Shown here: positions 18,085 to 27,612 of the stretch, piece after piece
Numbering within the stretch: the stretch's first letter is position 1
Layout: each line of letters opens with the position of its first letter
Source: Bin5 sp965204705
GTDB taxonomy: Bacteria; Chloroflexota; Anaerolineae; Caldilineales; Caldilineaceae
Assembly (NCBI GenBank): GCA_965204705.1
Contig: OZ242006.1
Location: 4,526,001 to 4,590,000, forward strand
DNA length: 64,000 bases
Direction of reading: 5' to 3'
Position numbers and translations under genes: made by a program
The notes under the pieces: generated by a model
The model's input: the letters and a program-made list of their open reading frames with translations, nothing else
What the model was told of the DNA's origin: nothing
Database searches by the model: none

Positions 18085-18453
18085 ATGATTCAACAAGAGA
18101 GTCGCCTGCGGGTTGCCGACAATACTGGGGCGAAAGAGTTACTGACTATTCGAGTCCGAGGTGGGAGCACGCGCCGTTACGGTGGCATTGGTGATGTGAT
18201 CGTGGCGACGGTGAAGTCCTCCAGTCCGACGGCGTCGGTGAGAAAGGGAGAGATAGTGCGGGCGGTTATCGTGCGCACGCGACGTCCGGTACGGCGGAAG
18301 GACGGGAGCTATATTCGGTTCGATGAGAATGCCGCGGTACTGATAGATGACAACAGGAATCCACGCGGTACGCGGATTTTCGGGCCGGTTGCGCGGGAGT
18401 TGCGGGACCACGGGTACATGAAGATCGTATCCCTGGCTCCGGAGGTGCTCTGA
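18085..18453 (+). CDS. rplN: 50S ribosomal protein L14
   Basis: The 122-residue L14 starts MIQQESRLRVADNTGAKEL and ends with GPVARELRDHGYMKIVSLAPEVL in split conserved blocks. It forms intersubunit bridges and is the docking site of silencing factor RsfS. It opens the spc part of the cluster. Confidence 0.97.
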   Translation: MIQQESRLRVADNTGAKELLTIRVRGGSTRRYGGIGDVIVATVKSSSPTASVRKGEIVRAVIVRTRRPVRRKDGSYIRFDENAAVLIDDNRNPRGTRIFGPVARELRDHGYMKIVSLAPEVL

Positions 18454-18526
18454 GGCGTACAGGTGGCCAGGCTTCAGGTTGGGTGGGCCGGCGGACGGGC
18501 TTGTTCAGGATTTCAGGAGATTAGGG

Positions 18527-18886
18527 ATGGGCGTAAAGATCAGGAAGGGTGACCTCGTAGAAGTGATCGCCGGAAATGACAAGGGGCACCGCGGTGAGGT
18601 ACAGAGCGTAATTCGCAAGAAGGACAAGAAGGGCCGGCAGGATCCGAATCGGGTATACGTTGTTGTGGCCGGGGCGAATTTCGTTACGAAACATCAGCGC
18701 CGCAGTCCGACTGTGCGTACACAGACCGGGCGCATCGAGTTGGAGGCGCCGTTACACATCAGCAATGTTGCCTTGGTGGGGACGGACAACGAAGTGACTC
18801 GCGCGGGCTACCGATTTGAAGGCGAGGATAAGATTCGAGTCGACAGGCGGACGGGAGAGTCTCTGCCGACTGGGAGCGAGAGTTAG
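18527..18886 (+). CDS. rplX: 50S ribosomal protein L24
   Basis: The KOW-motif protein of 119 residues starts MGVKIRKGDLVEVIAGNDKGH at 18527, preceded by CAGGAGA. The open frame extends back to 18479, but that part is not L24-like. L24 is an assembly initiator that binds near the 5' end of 23S rRNA. Confidence 0.95.
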   Translation: MGVKIRKGDLVEVIAGNDKGHRGEVQSVIRKKDKKGRQDPNRVYVVVAGANFVTKHQRRSPTVRTQTGRIELEAPLHISNVALVGTDNEVTRAGYRFEGEDKIRVDRRTGESLPTGSES

Positions 18887-18952
18887 TTCAAGGATCAGAG
18901 TGACGGCCTGCTGCCGCCAAGGGCGGCAGTTGCGGGCGAGGAGTGAAGAGCG

Positions 18953-19525
18953 ATGGGTGAAGCAGCCGTAATGCCGACGCAGAAGCCCCGGTTGAAGGAA
19001 CGATTTGACAGTGAGATTGCGCCGGCGCTGATGACGGAATTCGGATATACGAATATTATGCAGGTGCCGCGGGTCGACAAGATCAGTGTGAACATCGGCA
19101 TGGGTGAGGCGATCGCGGATGGTAAGACGATTGAGCGCGCCAGCCAAGACCTGACAACAATCACAGGTCAGAAGCCGATCGTGACGAAGGCGCGCAAGTC
19201 GATTGCCACGTTCAAGCTGCGGGCTGGGATGCCGATTGGAGTCAAGGTGACGCTGCGCGGGCGGCGGATGTGGGATTTTCTGGACCGCCTGATCAGCATT
19301 GCATTGCCGGCACAGCGGGATTTCCGCGGCATTTCGCCGGACTCATTCGACGGGCGGGGCAACTACAGCCTGGGCCTGCGCGAGCAGTTGGTCTTTCCGG
19401 AGATCGACTACGATGAGATCGACAAGGTTCGCGGGATGGAAGTTACGATCGTAACGACAGCGGGGTCCGATGAAGAAGGCCGGCGGCTCCTGGCGATGAT
19501 GGATATGCCGTTCCAAAGGCGATAG
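18953..19525 (+). CDS. rplE: 50S ribosomal protein L5
   Basis: L5 binds 5S rRNA and contacts the P-site tRNA. The 190 residues include VPRVDKISVNIGMGEA, TGQKPIVTKARKSIATFK, GMPIGVKVTLRG and LGLREQLVFPEI. GAGGAG precedes the ATG. About 10 residues at the start exceed the usual length, so a slightly later start (18971) is possible. Confidence 0.96.
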   Translation: MGEAAVMPTQKPRLKERFDSEIAPALMTEFGYTNIMQVPRVDKISVNIGMGEAIADGKTIERASQDLTTITGQKPIVTKARKSIATFKLRAGMPIGVKVTLRGRRMWDFLDRLISIALPAQRDFRGISPDSFDGRGNYSLGLREQLVFPEIDYDEIDKVRGMEVTIVTTAGSDEEGRRLLAMMDMPFQRR

Positions 19526-19578
19526 GGACAGTAACTACTAAGGAAAGGTAGCTGCGAAGATGAAGGAGAGAGCTGTCT

Positions 19579-19761
19579 GTGGCTAAGAAAAGTATCGTTC
19601 TGCGGGAGTCCAAGCGGAAGTATGAAGTGCGGGTGCGTAACCGTTGTTCAAAGTGTGGTCGCCCGCGGGCGTACATGCGCCGATTCGGCCTTTGCCGCAT
19701 CTGTTTTCGTCGAGAAGCCCTTGAGGGCCATTTGCCGGGCGTAGTCAAGTCCAGCTGGTAG
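19579..19761 (+). CDS. rpsN: 30S ribosomal protein S14, zinc-binding type Z
   Basis: The short 60-residue S14 has CSKCGRPRAYMRRFGLCRIC, a four-cysteine zinc site, and the C-terminal PGVVKSSW. This is the zinc-dependent form; a zinc-independent paralogue is not in the window. A GTG start at 19579 is used, preceded by GGAGAG. Confidence 0.95.
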   Translation: MAKKSIVLRESKRKYEVRVRNRCSKCGRPRAYMRRFGLCRICFRREALEGHLPGVVKSSW

Positions 19762-19840
19762 TCGGACCAAAATTGAGTGCACGGGCTGGCGGCATTGCTG
19801 GCCGGGGTTGCGCTGCAAGAGTTAAGAGGAAGCACTGGTT

Positions 19841-20236
19841 ATGATGACCGATCCAATCGCGGACTTTTTGACGCGAGTCCGCAACTCGTCAAATTCCAGG
19901 CATCGACGTGCGGTGATGCCAAGTTCCAAGGTAAAGGTCGCGATTGCCAAGATTCTGGCGGAGGAAGGTTTCGTCAGCGGGTATTCGGTGACGGGCGACA
20001 AGACCCGGCCGAATCTGATTGTTGGGATGAAGTATTCCGACAAGGGGCAACCGGTCATTTCCGGGATAGAGCGGGTGAGCCGCCCGGGGCGGCGGACGTA
20101 CATGGGTTATCGAACTATCCCGCTTGTCCGGAGTGGCCTGGGGATAAACATTGTTTCGACGCCCAAAGGTGTCATGAGTGGAAGGCAGGCCCGTCGCGAG
20201 CGGGTTGGCGGCGAGGTTTTGTGCAACGTTTGGTAA
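19841..20236 (+). CDS. rpsH: 30S ribosomal protein S8
   Basis: The 131-residue product begins MMTDPIADFLTRVRNSS and ends with GVMSGRQARRERVGGEVLCNVW in split conserved blocks. S8 binds the central domain of 16S rRNA and, in E. coli, represses the spc operon by binding its mRNA; no such site was sought in detail here. Confidence 0.97.
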   Translation: MMTDPIADFLTRVRNSSNSRHRRAVMPSSKVKVAIAKILAEEGFVSGYSVTGDKTRPNLIVGMKYSDKGQPVISGIERVSRPGRRTYMGYRTIPLVRSGLGINIVSTPKGVMSGRQARRERVGGEVLCNVW

Positions 20237-20251
20237 TGTTGGGAGGATAAC

Positions 20252-20806
20252 ATGTCACGAATCGGGAAGATGCCGGTTCCTGTGCCTGCCGGTGTGACGG
20301 TAGATATTGTGCCGGGCAACGTGGTAACGGTGAAAGGGCCGAAGGGGGAACTCAGCCAGAAGTTCAATCGGGATATGAGGATTTCGAGAGAGAATGGCGA
20401 GATCGTTGTGACCCGACCTACCGACCAGCGCCAGCATCGCGCCTTGCACGGCCTGACGAGATCGTTGCTCAACAATATGGTGGTGGGGGTGACTGACGGT
20501 TTCAAGAGGACCCTGGAAATACATGGGGTTGGCTACCGAGCCCAGCAGGAGGGGAACAACCTGCTATTGCAGGTCGGGAAGAGCCATCCTGTGGAATATG
20601 CGCCTCCCAGCCCGGATGTAGAGTTTGAGGTTTCGCGGGACGGGCGGACGGTGACGATTACGGGCATCAACAAGCAACAGATAGGCGAACTGGCTGCGAA
20701 GATTCGCAAGGAGCGCCCGCCGGAGCCTTACAAGGGCAAGGGCATCCGCTATCAGGGCGAATACGTGCGCTCCAAGGCAGGCAAGGCGGGGGTCGCGGCA
20801 GTATAG
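20252..20806 (+). CDS. rplF: 50S ribosomal protein L6
   Basis: The 184-residue L6 starts MSRIGKMPVPVPAGV and has VKGPKGELSQKF, GVGYRAQQEG and RKERPPEPYKGKGIRYQGE. L6 lies at the stalk base near the sarcin-ricin loop. GGGAGG precedes the ATG. Confidence 0.97.
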   Translation: MSRIGKMPVPVPAGVTVDIVPGNVVTVKGPKGELSQKFNRDMRISRENGEIVVTRPTDQRQHRALHGLTRSLLNNMVVGVTDGFKRTLEIHGVGYRAQQEGNNLLLQVGKSHPVEYAPPSPDVEFEVSRDGRTVTITGINKQQIGELAAKIRKERPPEPYKGKGIRYQGEYVRSKAGKAGVAAV

Positions 20807-20826
20807 CCAGGCAGGGATGGAGAATT

Positions 20827-21192
20827 ATGGCGAAAGCTACACGGACAGAGGCGCGAAAGCGCAGGCATATGCGGGTGCGGCGCAAGGTATCAGGGACTGC
20901 GGCGCGACCGCGGTTGAATGTATATCGCAGCCTAAAAAACGTCAACGTACAGGTGATCGACGACCAGGCCGGCGATACTTTAGTATCGGCATCGACTATG
21001 GAATCCGGTTTACAGGACGTTTTGGCCGACAAGCTGAAGGTTGATCAGGCGAAGGAGATCGGCAAAATCGTTGCTGAGCGAGCCAAGGCGGCCGGTATTG
21101 AGCAGGTGGTCTTTGATCGTGGCGGGTACCGCTATCACGGCCGTGTGAAGGCGGTGGCCGATGGCAGTCGAGAGGGTGGTCTCGTCTTCTAA
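20827..21192 (+). CDS. rplR: 50S ribosomal protein L18
   Basis: The 121-residue product has RRKVSGTAARPRLNVYRS and the C-terminal FDRGGYRYHGRVKAVADGSREGG in conserved blocks. L18 carries 5S rRNA into the central protuberance together with L5. Confidence 0.96.
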   Translation: MAKATRTEARKRRHMRVRRKVSGTAARPRLNVYRSLKNVNVQVIDDQAGDTLVSASTMESGLQDVLADKLKVDQAKEIGKIVAERAKAAGIEQVVFDRGGYRYHGRVKAVADGSREGGLVF

Positions 21193-21213
21193 ACAGAGCA
21201 AGGAGAGAAGGAA

Positions 21214-21756
21214 ATGGGACGTCGAGATCGTCGACGGGACCGCGAGCAGGAAGAAGAGAAGGATGAATTTGATGAGAAGGTCGTTCACATCGCGCGCACG
21301 GCCAAGGTGGTGAAGGGCGGACGCAGGTTTGCTTTTCGCGCCGTGGTGGTGGTCGGGGACAACAACGGTCGGGTAGGTGTCGGCGTTGGCAAGGCGCGCG
21401 AGGTTCCGGATGCGATCCGCAAGGCGAGTGAGATTGCCCGGAAGACGATGGTCGAGGTGAATCTGCTGGGGACGACGATTCCTCATGCGAGCCAGGCCCG
21501 GTTTGGCGCGGGCGAAGTTCTGTTGCGACCGGCCAGCCCTGGAACCGGTGTTATCGCCGGTGGGGGTGTGCGTGCGGTGGTCGAGGCTGCGGGCGTGAAG
21601 GACATATTGTCCAAGTCATTGGGAAGCGACAATATTCTGAATGTGGTGCAGGCCACTTTTGCGTCGCTGAGGCAGTTGCAGGATTACAGAGTTGAGGCGC
21701 AGCGACGGGGCGTCGATCCTGAAAAGCTGCGTCCCTTCTGGTACCAGGAAGATTAG
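21214..21756 (+). CDS. rpsE: 30S ribosomal protein S5
   Basis: The 180-residue S5 has an acidic/basic N-terminal stretch (RRDREQEEEKDEF), the dsRNA-binding half with VVKGGRRFAFRAVVVVGD, and the S2-fold half with RPASPGTGVIAGGGVRAV. It affects decoding fidelity and the mRNA entry helicase. Confidence 0.97.
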   Translation: MGRRDRRRDREQEEEKDEFDEKVVHIARTAKVVKGGRRFAFRAVVVVGDNNGRVGVGVGKAREVPDAIRKASEIARKTMVEVNLLGTTIPHASQARFGAGEVLLRPASPGTGVIAGGGVRAVVEAAGVKDILSKSLGSDNILNVVQATFASLRQLQDYRVEAQRRGVDPEKLRPFWYQED

Positions 21757-21760
21757 ATCC

Positions 21761-21952
21761 ATGGAAAAGACGATTACGGTGAAGCTGGTCAAGAGCCCGA
21801 TCGGTTACAACAAGCGCCAGAAGGCGACTGTTCAGGCTCTAGGGCTGCGGAAGATGAATCAGACGGTCGAGAAGAGTGACAGTCCTACAGTCCGTGGGAT
21901 GATCGCCAAGGTCTCTCATCTTGTTGAGGTGGTTGAGGAAGCAGAGGCGTAG
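21761..21952 (+). CDS. rpmD: 50S ribosomal protein L30
   Basis: The 63-residue product KTITVKLVKSPIGYNKRQK...LGLRKMNQ matches L30. Its ATG is 4 bp after the rpsE stop, so the longer open frame from 21692 that overlaps rpsE is rejected. A short acidic tail (EEAEA) follows the usual end. Confidence 0.95.
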   Translation: MEKTITVKLVKSPIGYNKRQKATVQALGLRKMNQTVEKSDSPTVRGMIAKVSHLVEVVEEAEA

Positions 21953-22025
21953 GCAGACGGAGCGGGCAAGCCGGACTTTCACCGGATTTTTGCGGCCTTT
22001 TCCATATGGCTGGAGTAAGCGAAAC

Positions 22026-22505
22026 ATGAAACTGCACGAATTGCGTCCCAACGAGGGCGCCACGAGAAACCGAAAACGCGTAGGCCGCGGCACCGGATCG
22101 GGTCGGGGCAAGACGGCCGGGCGCGGCACCAAAGGCCAGAATGCCCGTTCCGGAAGCGGGGGTTTGCGCGGCTTTGAAGGCGGTCAGCTGAGCTTTCTTC
22201 GCCGGCTGCCCAGGATGCGCGGTTTCAATAACCGCTTCAAGGTGACCTATACGCCGGTGAATCTGGACAAGATGGGCGAGCGCTTTGAAGCCGAGGCACA
22301 GGTGACACCTGCGGCGCTCTTCGACACGGGGCTACTCGGCGACAGTAAGGAGCCTGTGGTCGTTCTGGCGCGGGGAGAGATTGATAAGCCGCTTCATTTG
22401 CAGGTTCATCGCATCAGCAAGAGCGCAAGGGAGAAGGTAGAGGCCGCGGGCGGTACGGTCGACATTCTGCCCTTCGAAGTCAACAGGAATTTGCCGCGGT
22501 CTTAG
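22026..22505 (+). CDS. rplO: 50S ribosomal protein L15
   Basis: The 159-residue protein begins MKLHELRPNEGATRNRKRVG and has the glycine/arginine-rich GRGTGSGRGKTAGRGTKGQ segment. L15 is a late-assembly protein. The start at 22026 replaces an open frame reaching back to 21921 inside rpmD. Confidence 0.96.
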   Translation: MKLHELRPNEGATRNRKRVGRGTGSGRGKTAGRGTKGQNARSGSGGLRGFEGGQLSFLRRLPRMRGFNNRFKVTYTPVNLDKMGERFEAEAQVTPAALFDTGLLGDSKEPVVVLARGEIDKPLHLQVHRISKSAREKVEAAGGTVDILPFEVNRNLPRS

Positions 22506-22574
22506 CTGTAGAGAGGCCGGGATGGCGGCAGGTCAGGCTGCCGGGCCCGGGCGAATCTCTACCGGAGAAACTTT

Positions 22575-23912
<1,338 letters not shown>

Positions 23913-23954
23913 CCAACCGTCTGCGTTACCTGGCATTGTGGGGAAAAGGTGTCG

Positions 23955-24641
23955 ATGAGCGACCGCACTTATTTGGTGTTGTTGGGAGCGCCTGGGGCCG
24001 GCAAAGGCACGCAGGCTGAGCTGCTGCAGGAAAGATTGGGGATTCCGCAGATCTCGACGGGAGAGATCTTCCGATACAACTTGAAGAATCGGACGGAACT
24101 GGGGCAGCTGGCGCAGAGCTATTACGACAAGGGTGAGTTGGTCCCCGACGAGGTAACGATTCGGATGGTGGAGGCGCGTTTGGCCCGGGCGGATGCCGCG
24201 AAGGGCGCGATTCTGGACGGTTTTCCGCGCAATCTCGTGCAGGCACAGGCGTTGGGCGAGATGACGGCTGAGCACGGGGGCATTGACGTGGTGCCATTCT
24301 TCCAACTGGAAGACGATGTCGTGACGAAGCGAATCACCGGTAGGCGGGTATGCCGCAATTGCGACAGGGTCTACCACTTGACGTTCAATCCTCCCAGCGG
24401 CGAGACGTGTGACAGTTGCGGCGGTGAGTTGTACCAGCGCAACGATGACAAGCCGGAGACGGTCCAGAACCGGCTGTACATCTACTACAAGCAGACGTCT
24501 CCTCTGATTGGCTACTATTTTGCGAAGGGTCTGCTGGAGGAGGTTGACGGGGCGAAGTCGATCCAGGAGATGCAGGCGCAGCTGCTGGATCGGTTGGCGT
24601 CGAGGAATATCAGGACAGCGAAAGGCGCTGTGTCCGCCTGA
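23955..24641 (+). CDS. adk: Adenylate kinase
   Basis: It interconverts ATP + AMP and 2 ADP. The 228 residues hold the P-loop GAPGAGKGTQ, the AMP site DGFPRN, and a long LID with four cysteines (CRNC and CDSC), which marks the zinc-stabilised form. The ATG at 23955 has AAAGG five bases upstream; a GTG two codons earlier (23949) is also possible. Confidence 0.96.
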   Translation: MSDRTYLVLLGAPGAGKGTQAELLQERLGIPQISTGEIFRYNLKNRTELGQLAQSYYDKGELVPDEVTIRMVEARLARADAAKGAILDGFPRNLVQAQALGEMTAEHGGIDVVPFFQLEDDVVTKRITGRRVCRNCDRVYHLTFNPPSGETCDSCGGELYQRNDDKPETVQNRLYIYYKQTSPLIGYYFAKGLLEEVDGAKSIQEMQAQLLDRLASRNIRTAKGAVSA

Positions 24642-24680
24642 CGGTTGCAGGGCTTGAAAGTCGTTGGCGGCAATTGTGAG

Positions 24681-25529
24681 ATGAACGACGAGAGTATGAT
24701 GACCCGGCTCAGACGCAGACTGCACGGCAATGGGCGCCCGCGTCTCAAAGGCAGGCAGGCGCAGGAACGCCCTGCGCCGGTTTTCAAGAGTCCGCGTGAG
24801 ATTCAGATCATGCGGGAGGCGGGGCGGATCGTCGCCAGAGTTCATCAGGCGTTTCGGGAGGCGATCAGGCCGGGGATCAGCACCTGGGATTTGGACGAGC
24901 TGGCTGCGGCGACAATTCACGGTCACAACGCCAAGTCCAGCTTTCTGGGTTATCGCGGCTATCCGGCCAATATTTGCACAAGCATCAACGAGGAGTTGGT
25001 GCATGGTATTCCGAGCCGGGAGCGGGTGCTGCAAGAGGGCGACATTATCAGCATAGATGTAGGCGTGTTTTACCGCGGCTTTGTGGGCGACAGCGGTTGG
25101 ACGTATCCTGTCGGCGCGATCGAGCCTGCGGCTGAGAGGCTGCTGCAGGTAACGGAGGCGAGCCTCGATGCCGGCATTAAGGCGATTCGTTCTGGGGGCC
25201 GCGTGCTGGATATCAGCGCGGCGGTACAGAAGAGTGTAGAGCCGAGCGGCTTTCACGTTGTGAGGGAGTATACGGGGCACGGCGTGGGTCGGGCGATGCA
25301 CGAGGGGCCGCAGGTCCTGAACTATGTATCGGACGACACGGATGGAAGGGTTGTACTGCGCCCCGGGCTGGTCATTGCGATTGAGCCGATGGTTCAGATG
25401 GGCACATGGCGGACGGAGACATTGAAGGACAAGTGGACTGTCATCAGTGAAGATCACAGTTTGAGCGCCCACTTTGAGCATACGGTTGCGGTAACCAACA
25501 GAGGCCCGGAAATCTTGACGCGCTTATAA
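24681..25529 (+). CDS. map: Methionine aminopeptidase, type I
   Basis: It removes the initiator methionine from nascent proteins. The product of up to 282 residues shows the pita-bread metal ligands: DVGVFYRGFVGDSG (two Asp), GHGVGRAMHEGP (His), EPMVQMG (Glu) and the last Glu in HFEHTV. About 35 basic residues precede the conserved FKSPREIQIMREAG, longer than usual for type Ia. The start is uncertain: 24645 (TTG) and 24681 (ATG) are both possible. Confidence 0.95.
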   Translation: MNDESMMTRLRRRLHGNGRPRLKGRQAQERPAPVFKSPREIQIMREAGRIVARVHQAFREAIRPGISTWDLDELAAATIHGHNAKSSFLGYRGYPANICTSINEELVHGIPSRERVLQEGDIISIDVGVFYRGFVGDSGWTYPVGAIEPAAERLLQVTEASLDAGIKAIRSGGRVLDISAAVQKSVEPSGFHVVREYTGHGVGRAMHEGPQVLNYVSDDTDGRVVLRPGLVIAIEPMVQMGTWRTETLKDKWTVISEDHSLSAHFEHTVAVTNRGPEILTRL

Positions 25530-25581
25530 CGATATGATAAACTTGTGGAATTGCGTTACGACTTTATGAGGGGGTTGAAGG

Positions 25582-25695
25582 ATGAAAGTGCGGCCTTCGG
25601 TCAAGAAGATGTGTGAAAAGTGTTCCGTTGTTCGACGGCGCGGGGTTGTATATGTGATTTGTCAGAACCCGAAGCACAAACAAAGGCAGGGCTAG
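25582..25695 (+). CDS. rpmJ: 50S ribosomal protein L36
   Basis: Translated directly from the sequence, this 37-residue gene begins MKVRPSVKKMCEKC and ends QNPKHKQRQG. C11, C14, C27 and H32 form the L36 zinc ribbon. It lies 52 bp after map, exactly where infA would normally be found before it, so the initiation factor gene is not here. Confidence 0.95.
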   Translation: MKVRPSVKKMCEKCSVVRRRGVVYVICQNPKHKQRQG

Positions 25696-25715
25696 CAAAC
25701 CAGGGGGCAATTGCC

Positions 25716-26093
25716 ATGGCACGTATTGCAGGCGTCGACATTCCTCGAGACAAGCGGGTCGTTATCGCTCTGACCTACATTTACGGGATTGGCCGTTCAG
25801 TCAGCCAGGAGATTCTTGAGGCGACCGGGATTGACGAGGACAAACGCGTCAAGGACCTGGACACGAACGAGCTGGTCGCCTTACGGGACTACATTGAGCG
25901 CCATTGTCGCGTCGAAGGGGATTTGCGGCGCGAAGTGAACATGAACATCAAGCGCCTCATGGAGATTGGCAGCTATCGGGGCCTGCGCCACCGGCGCAAT
26001 CTTCCGAGCCGGGGCCAGCGAACGCGCACGAATGCGCGCACGCGTCGCGGTGTAAAGAAGACGGTAGCCGGGAAGAAACGGGCGCGCAAGTAG
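25716..26093 (+). CDS. rpsM: 30S ribosomal protein S13
   Basis: The 125-residue S13 starts MARIAGVDIPRDKRVVIAL, with LTYIYGIGRS and the basic tail RTRTNARTRRGVKKTV. It contacts the P-site tRNA and bridges to L5. The ATG at 25716 is 20 bp after rpmJ; the longer frame from 25620 overlaps rpmJ and is not used. Confidence 0.96.
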   Translation: MARIAGVDIPRDKRVVIALTYIYGIGRSVSQEILEATGIDEDKRVKDLDTNELVALRDYIERHCRVEGDLRREVNMNIKRLMEIGSYRGLRHRRNLPSRGQRTRTNARTRRGVKKTVAGKKRARK

Positions 26094-26150
26094 CAGCAGC
26101 GAGACGCTTTCACAGTTTTTTGCGCAGGAACATCAGGCTAAGGAGAAACG

Positions 26151-26555
26151 ATGGCTCGAACGCAGCGTCGCCGAGGTGGTCGGTCTTCCCGACGGGAGAG
26201 GAAACACGTTCCGAGCGGTCAGATACACGTCCGCGCAACATTTAACAATACGATCATCACGGTCACTGATCCCGATGGGGCGGTGCTGTGCTGGGCCAGT
26301 TCGGGCACGGCCGGTTTCAAGGGGAGCCGCAAGAGTACGCCGTTTGCGGCCCAGCTTGCGGCGTCGGCTGCGGCCCGGCAAGCCGTGAGTGAGTTCAACA
26401 TGCGTGAGGTTGAGGTATTTATCAAGGGTCCGGGGCCGGGCCGAGAGAGTGCTTTGAGGGCGTTGAACCCGGCCGGCCTGACGGTTACGTCGATAGCGGA
26501 CATTACACCGATTCCGCATAACGGGGTACGTCCCCCGAGTAAGCGAAGAGTTTAG
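26151..26555 (+). CDS. rpsK: 30S ribosomal protein S11
   Basis: The 134-residue protein has HVRATFNNTIITVTDPDG, GFKGSRKSTPFAAQLAA and ITPIPHNGVRPPSKRRV, all S11 signatures. It lies on the 30S platform near the E site. AAGGAG precedes the ATG. Confidence 0.97.
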   Translation: MARTQRRRGGRSSRRERKHVPSGQIHVRATFNNTIITVTDPDGAVLCWASSGTAGFKGSRKSTPFAAQLAASAAARQAVSEFNMREVEVFIKGPGPGRESALRALNPAGLTVTSIADITPIPHNGVRPPSKRRV

Positions 26556-26852
26556 GAGAACGGCCAGCGCGTTGCCTCAGGTGTCGAGCTTGAAGGGGTT
26601 GCGCAACAACGGGATTGACCTGCCGGCAAGGGAGGCATCGTGTTTCGGCGCGATGCCGCTTGTTTTGCATTGCAGTGGAACCGAGAGTGCGGTGATCGAA
26701 TCGTGTCGGGGAGGTCCGCCAGGCAGAGATGGCGCGGCTGGAACGGGCACAGGGGACGCGATCGCCATTCCGGCAGATAGATCGGCACACCGAGCTACGA
26801 CGCGGCCTTGGATGAGGCAAAGGTTGCGAGCGTTAGTCGACCTGGAGGAGAG
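26556..26852 (+). other. 297-bp gap between rpsK and rpsD
   Basis: In a cluster where most gaps are 5-100 bp, this space is unusually long. ORFs across it on either strand (for example 26572-26916) lack recognisable similarity and a good ribosome binding site. It may hold a promoter or an S4-responsive mRNA leader for rpsD-rpoA-rplQ; no consensus promoter stood out. Confidence 0.4.
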
Positions 26853-27488
26853 ATGGCTCGATATACAGATGCGGTTTGCAAACTCTGTCGACGAGAAGGA
26901 CAGAAGTTGTTCTTGAAAGGCGAACGCTGTGTCAGCCCCAAGTGCGCGGTTGACAGGCGTCCGTTCCCCCCGGGCGAGGCGGGGCGGCGAAATGTAATGC
27001 GGCGCAAGGTCTCTGATTTTGGGATCCAGCTGCGCGAGAAGCAGAAGGCGCGTCGCATGTACGGGGTGATGGAACGGCAGTTCCGCCGCTATTTCAAGGA
27101 GGCATCACGGCGCAAGGGGCAGACCGGCGGTATTTTGTTGGAGTTGCTTGAGAGCCGGCTGGACAATGTTGTGTACCGGTTCGGTTTTGCCGATAGCCGG
27201 GCGCAGGCTCGTCAGCTTGTGCGGCACGGGCATTTTGCCGTAAACGGCCGCAAGACGGACATCCCTTCCTTTTTGGTGTCGCCGAACGACCAGATTTCAG
27301 TTCGCGAGAAGAGTCGATCCAAGACCTATTTTCGTGAACGCGCCCAGATTCTCGGCAGTGCGTCCCCCCCTACGTGGCTCAGTCTGGATGCGACCAATCT
27401 CAACGGAACGGTGACTTCGGCGCCGGAACGGGACGAGATAGGCGTACTCCTTAACGAACAGTTGATCGTTGAGTACTACAGTCGATAG
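26853..27488 (+). CDS. rpsD: 30S ribosomal protein S4
   Basis: The 211-residue S4 has an N-terminal zinc site (CKLC...CVSPKC) and an S4 RNA-binding domain with ESRLDNVVYRFGFADSRAQARQLVRHGH in split blocks. It nucleates 30S assembly and represses the alpha operon in other bacteria. The start at 26853 has GGAGGAG just upstream; the frame reaching 26808 adds non-conserved residues. Confidence 0.96.
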   Translation: MARYTDAVCKLCRREGQKLFLKGERCVSPKCAVDRRPFPPGEAGRRNVMRRKVSDFGIQLREKQKARRMYGVMERQFRRYFKEASRRKGQTGGILLELLESRLDNVVYRFGFADSRAQARQLVRHGHFAVNGRKTDIPSFLVSPNDQISVREKSRSKTYFRERAQILGSASPPTWLSLDATNLNGTVTSAPERDEIGVLLNEQLIVEYYSR

Positions 27489-27612
27489 CCGACACGGTAC
27501 AGTTTCATTGCCTTTGCGGGTCGGATGTACAGACGGCCGGTAGGGCTTAGACGATTGTCTGTCGCCACACGATGTTTGGTTGAGACTGTTATACAGCCGG
27601 GAGGGGTAGCCG

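Noticed and set aside
20817..21044. Small ORF overlapping rplR
   Set aside because: It is out of frame with clear L18 and has no similarity.
26572..26916. ORF between rpsK and rpsD (114 residues)
   Set aside because: No family, a poor start, and an overlap with rpsD; it is kept only as an intergenic spacer.
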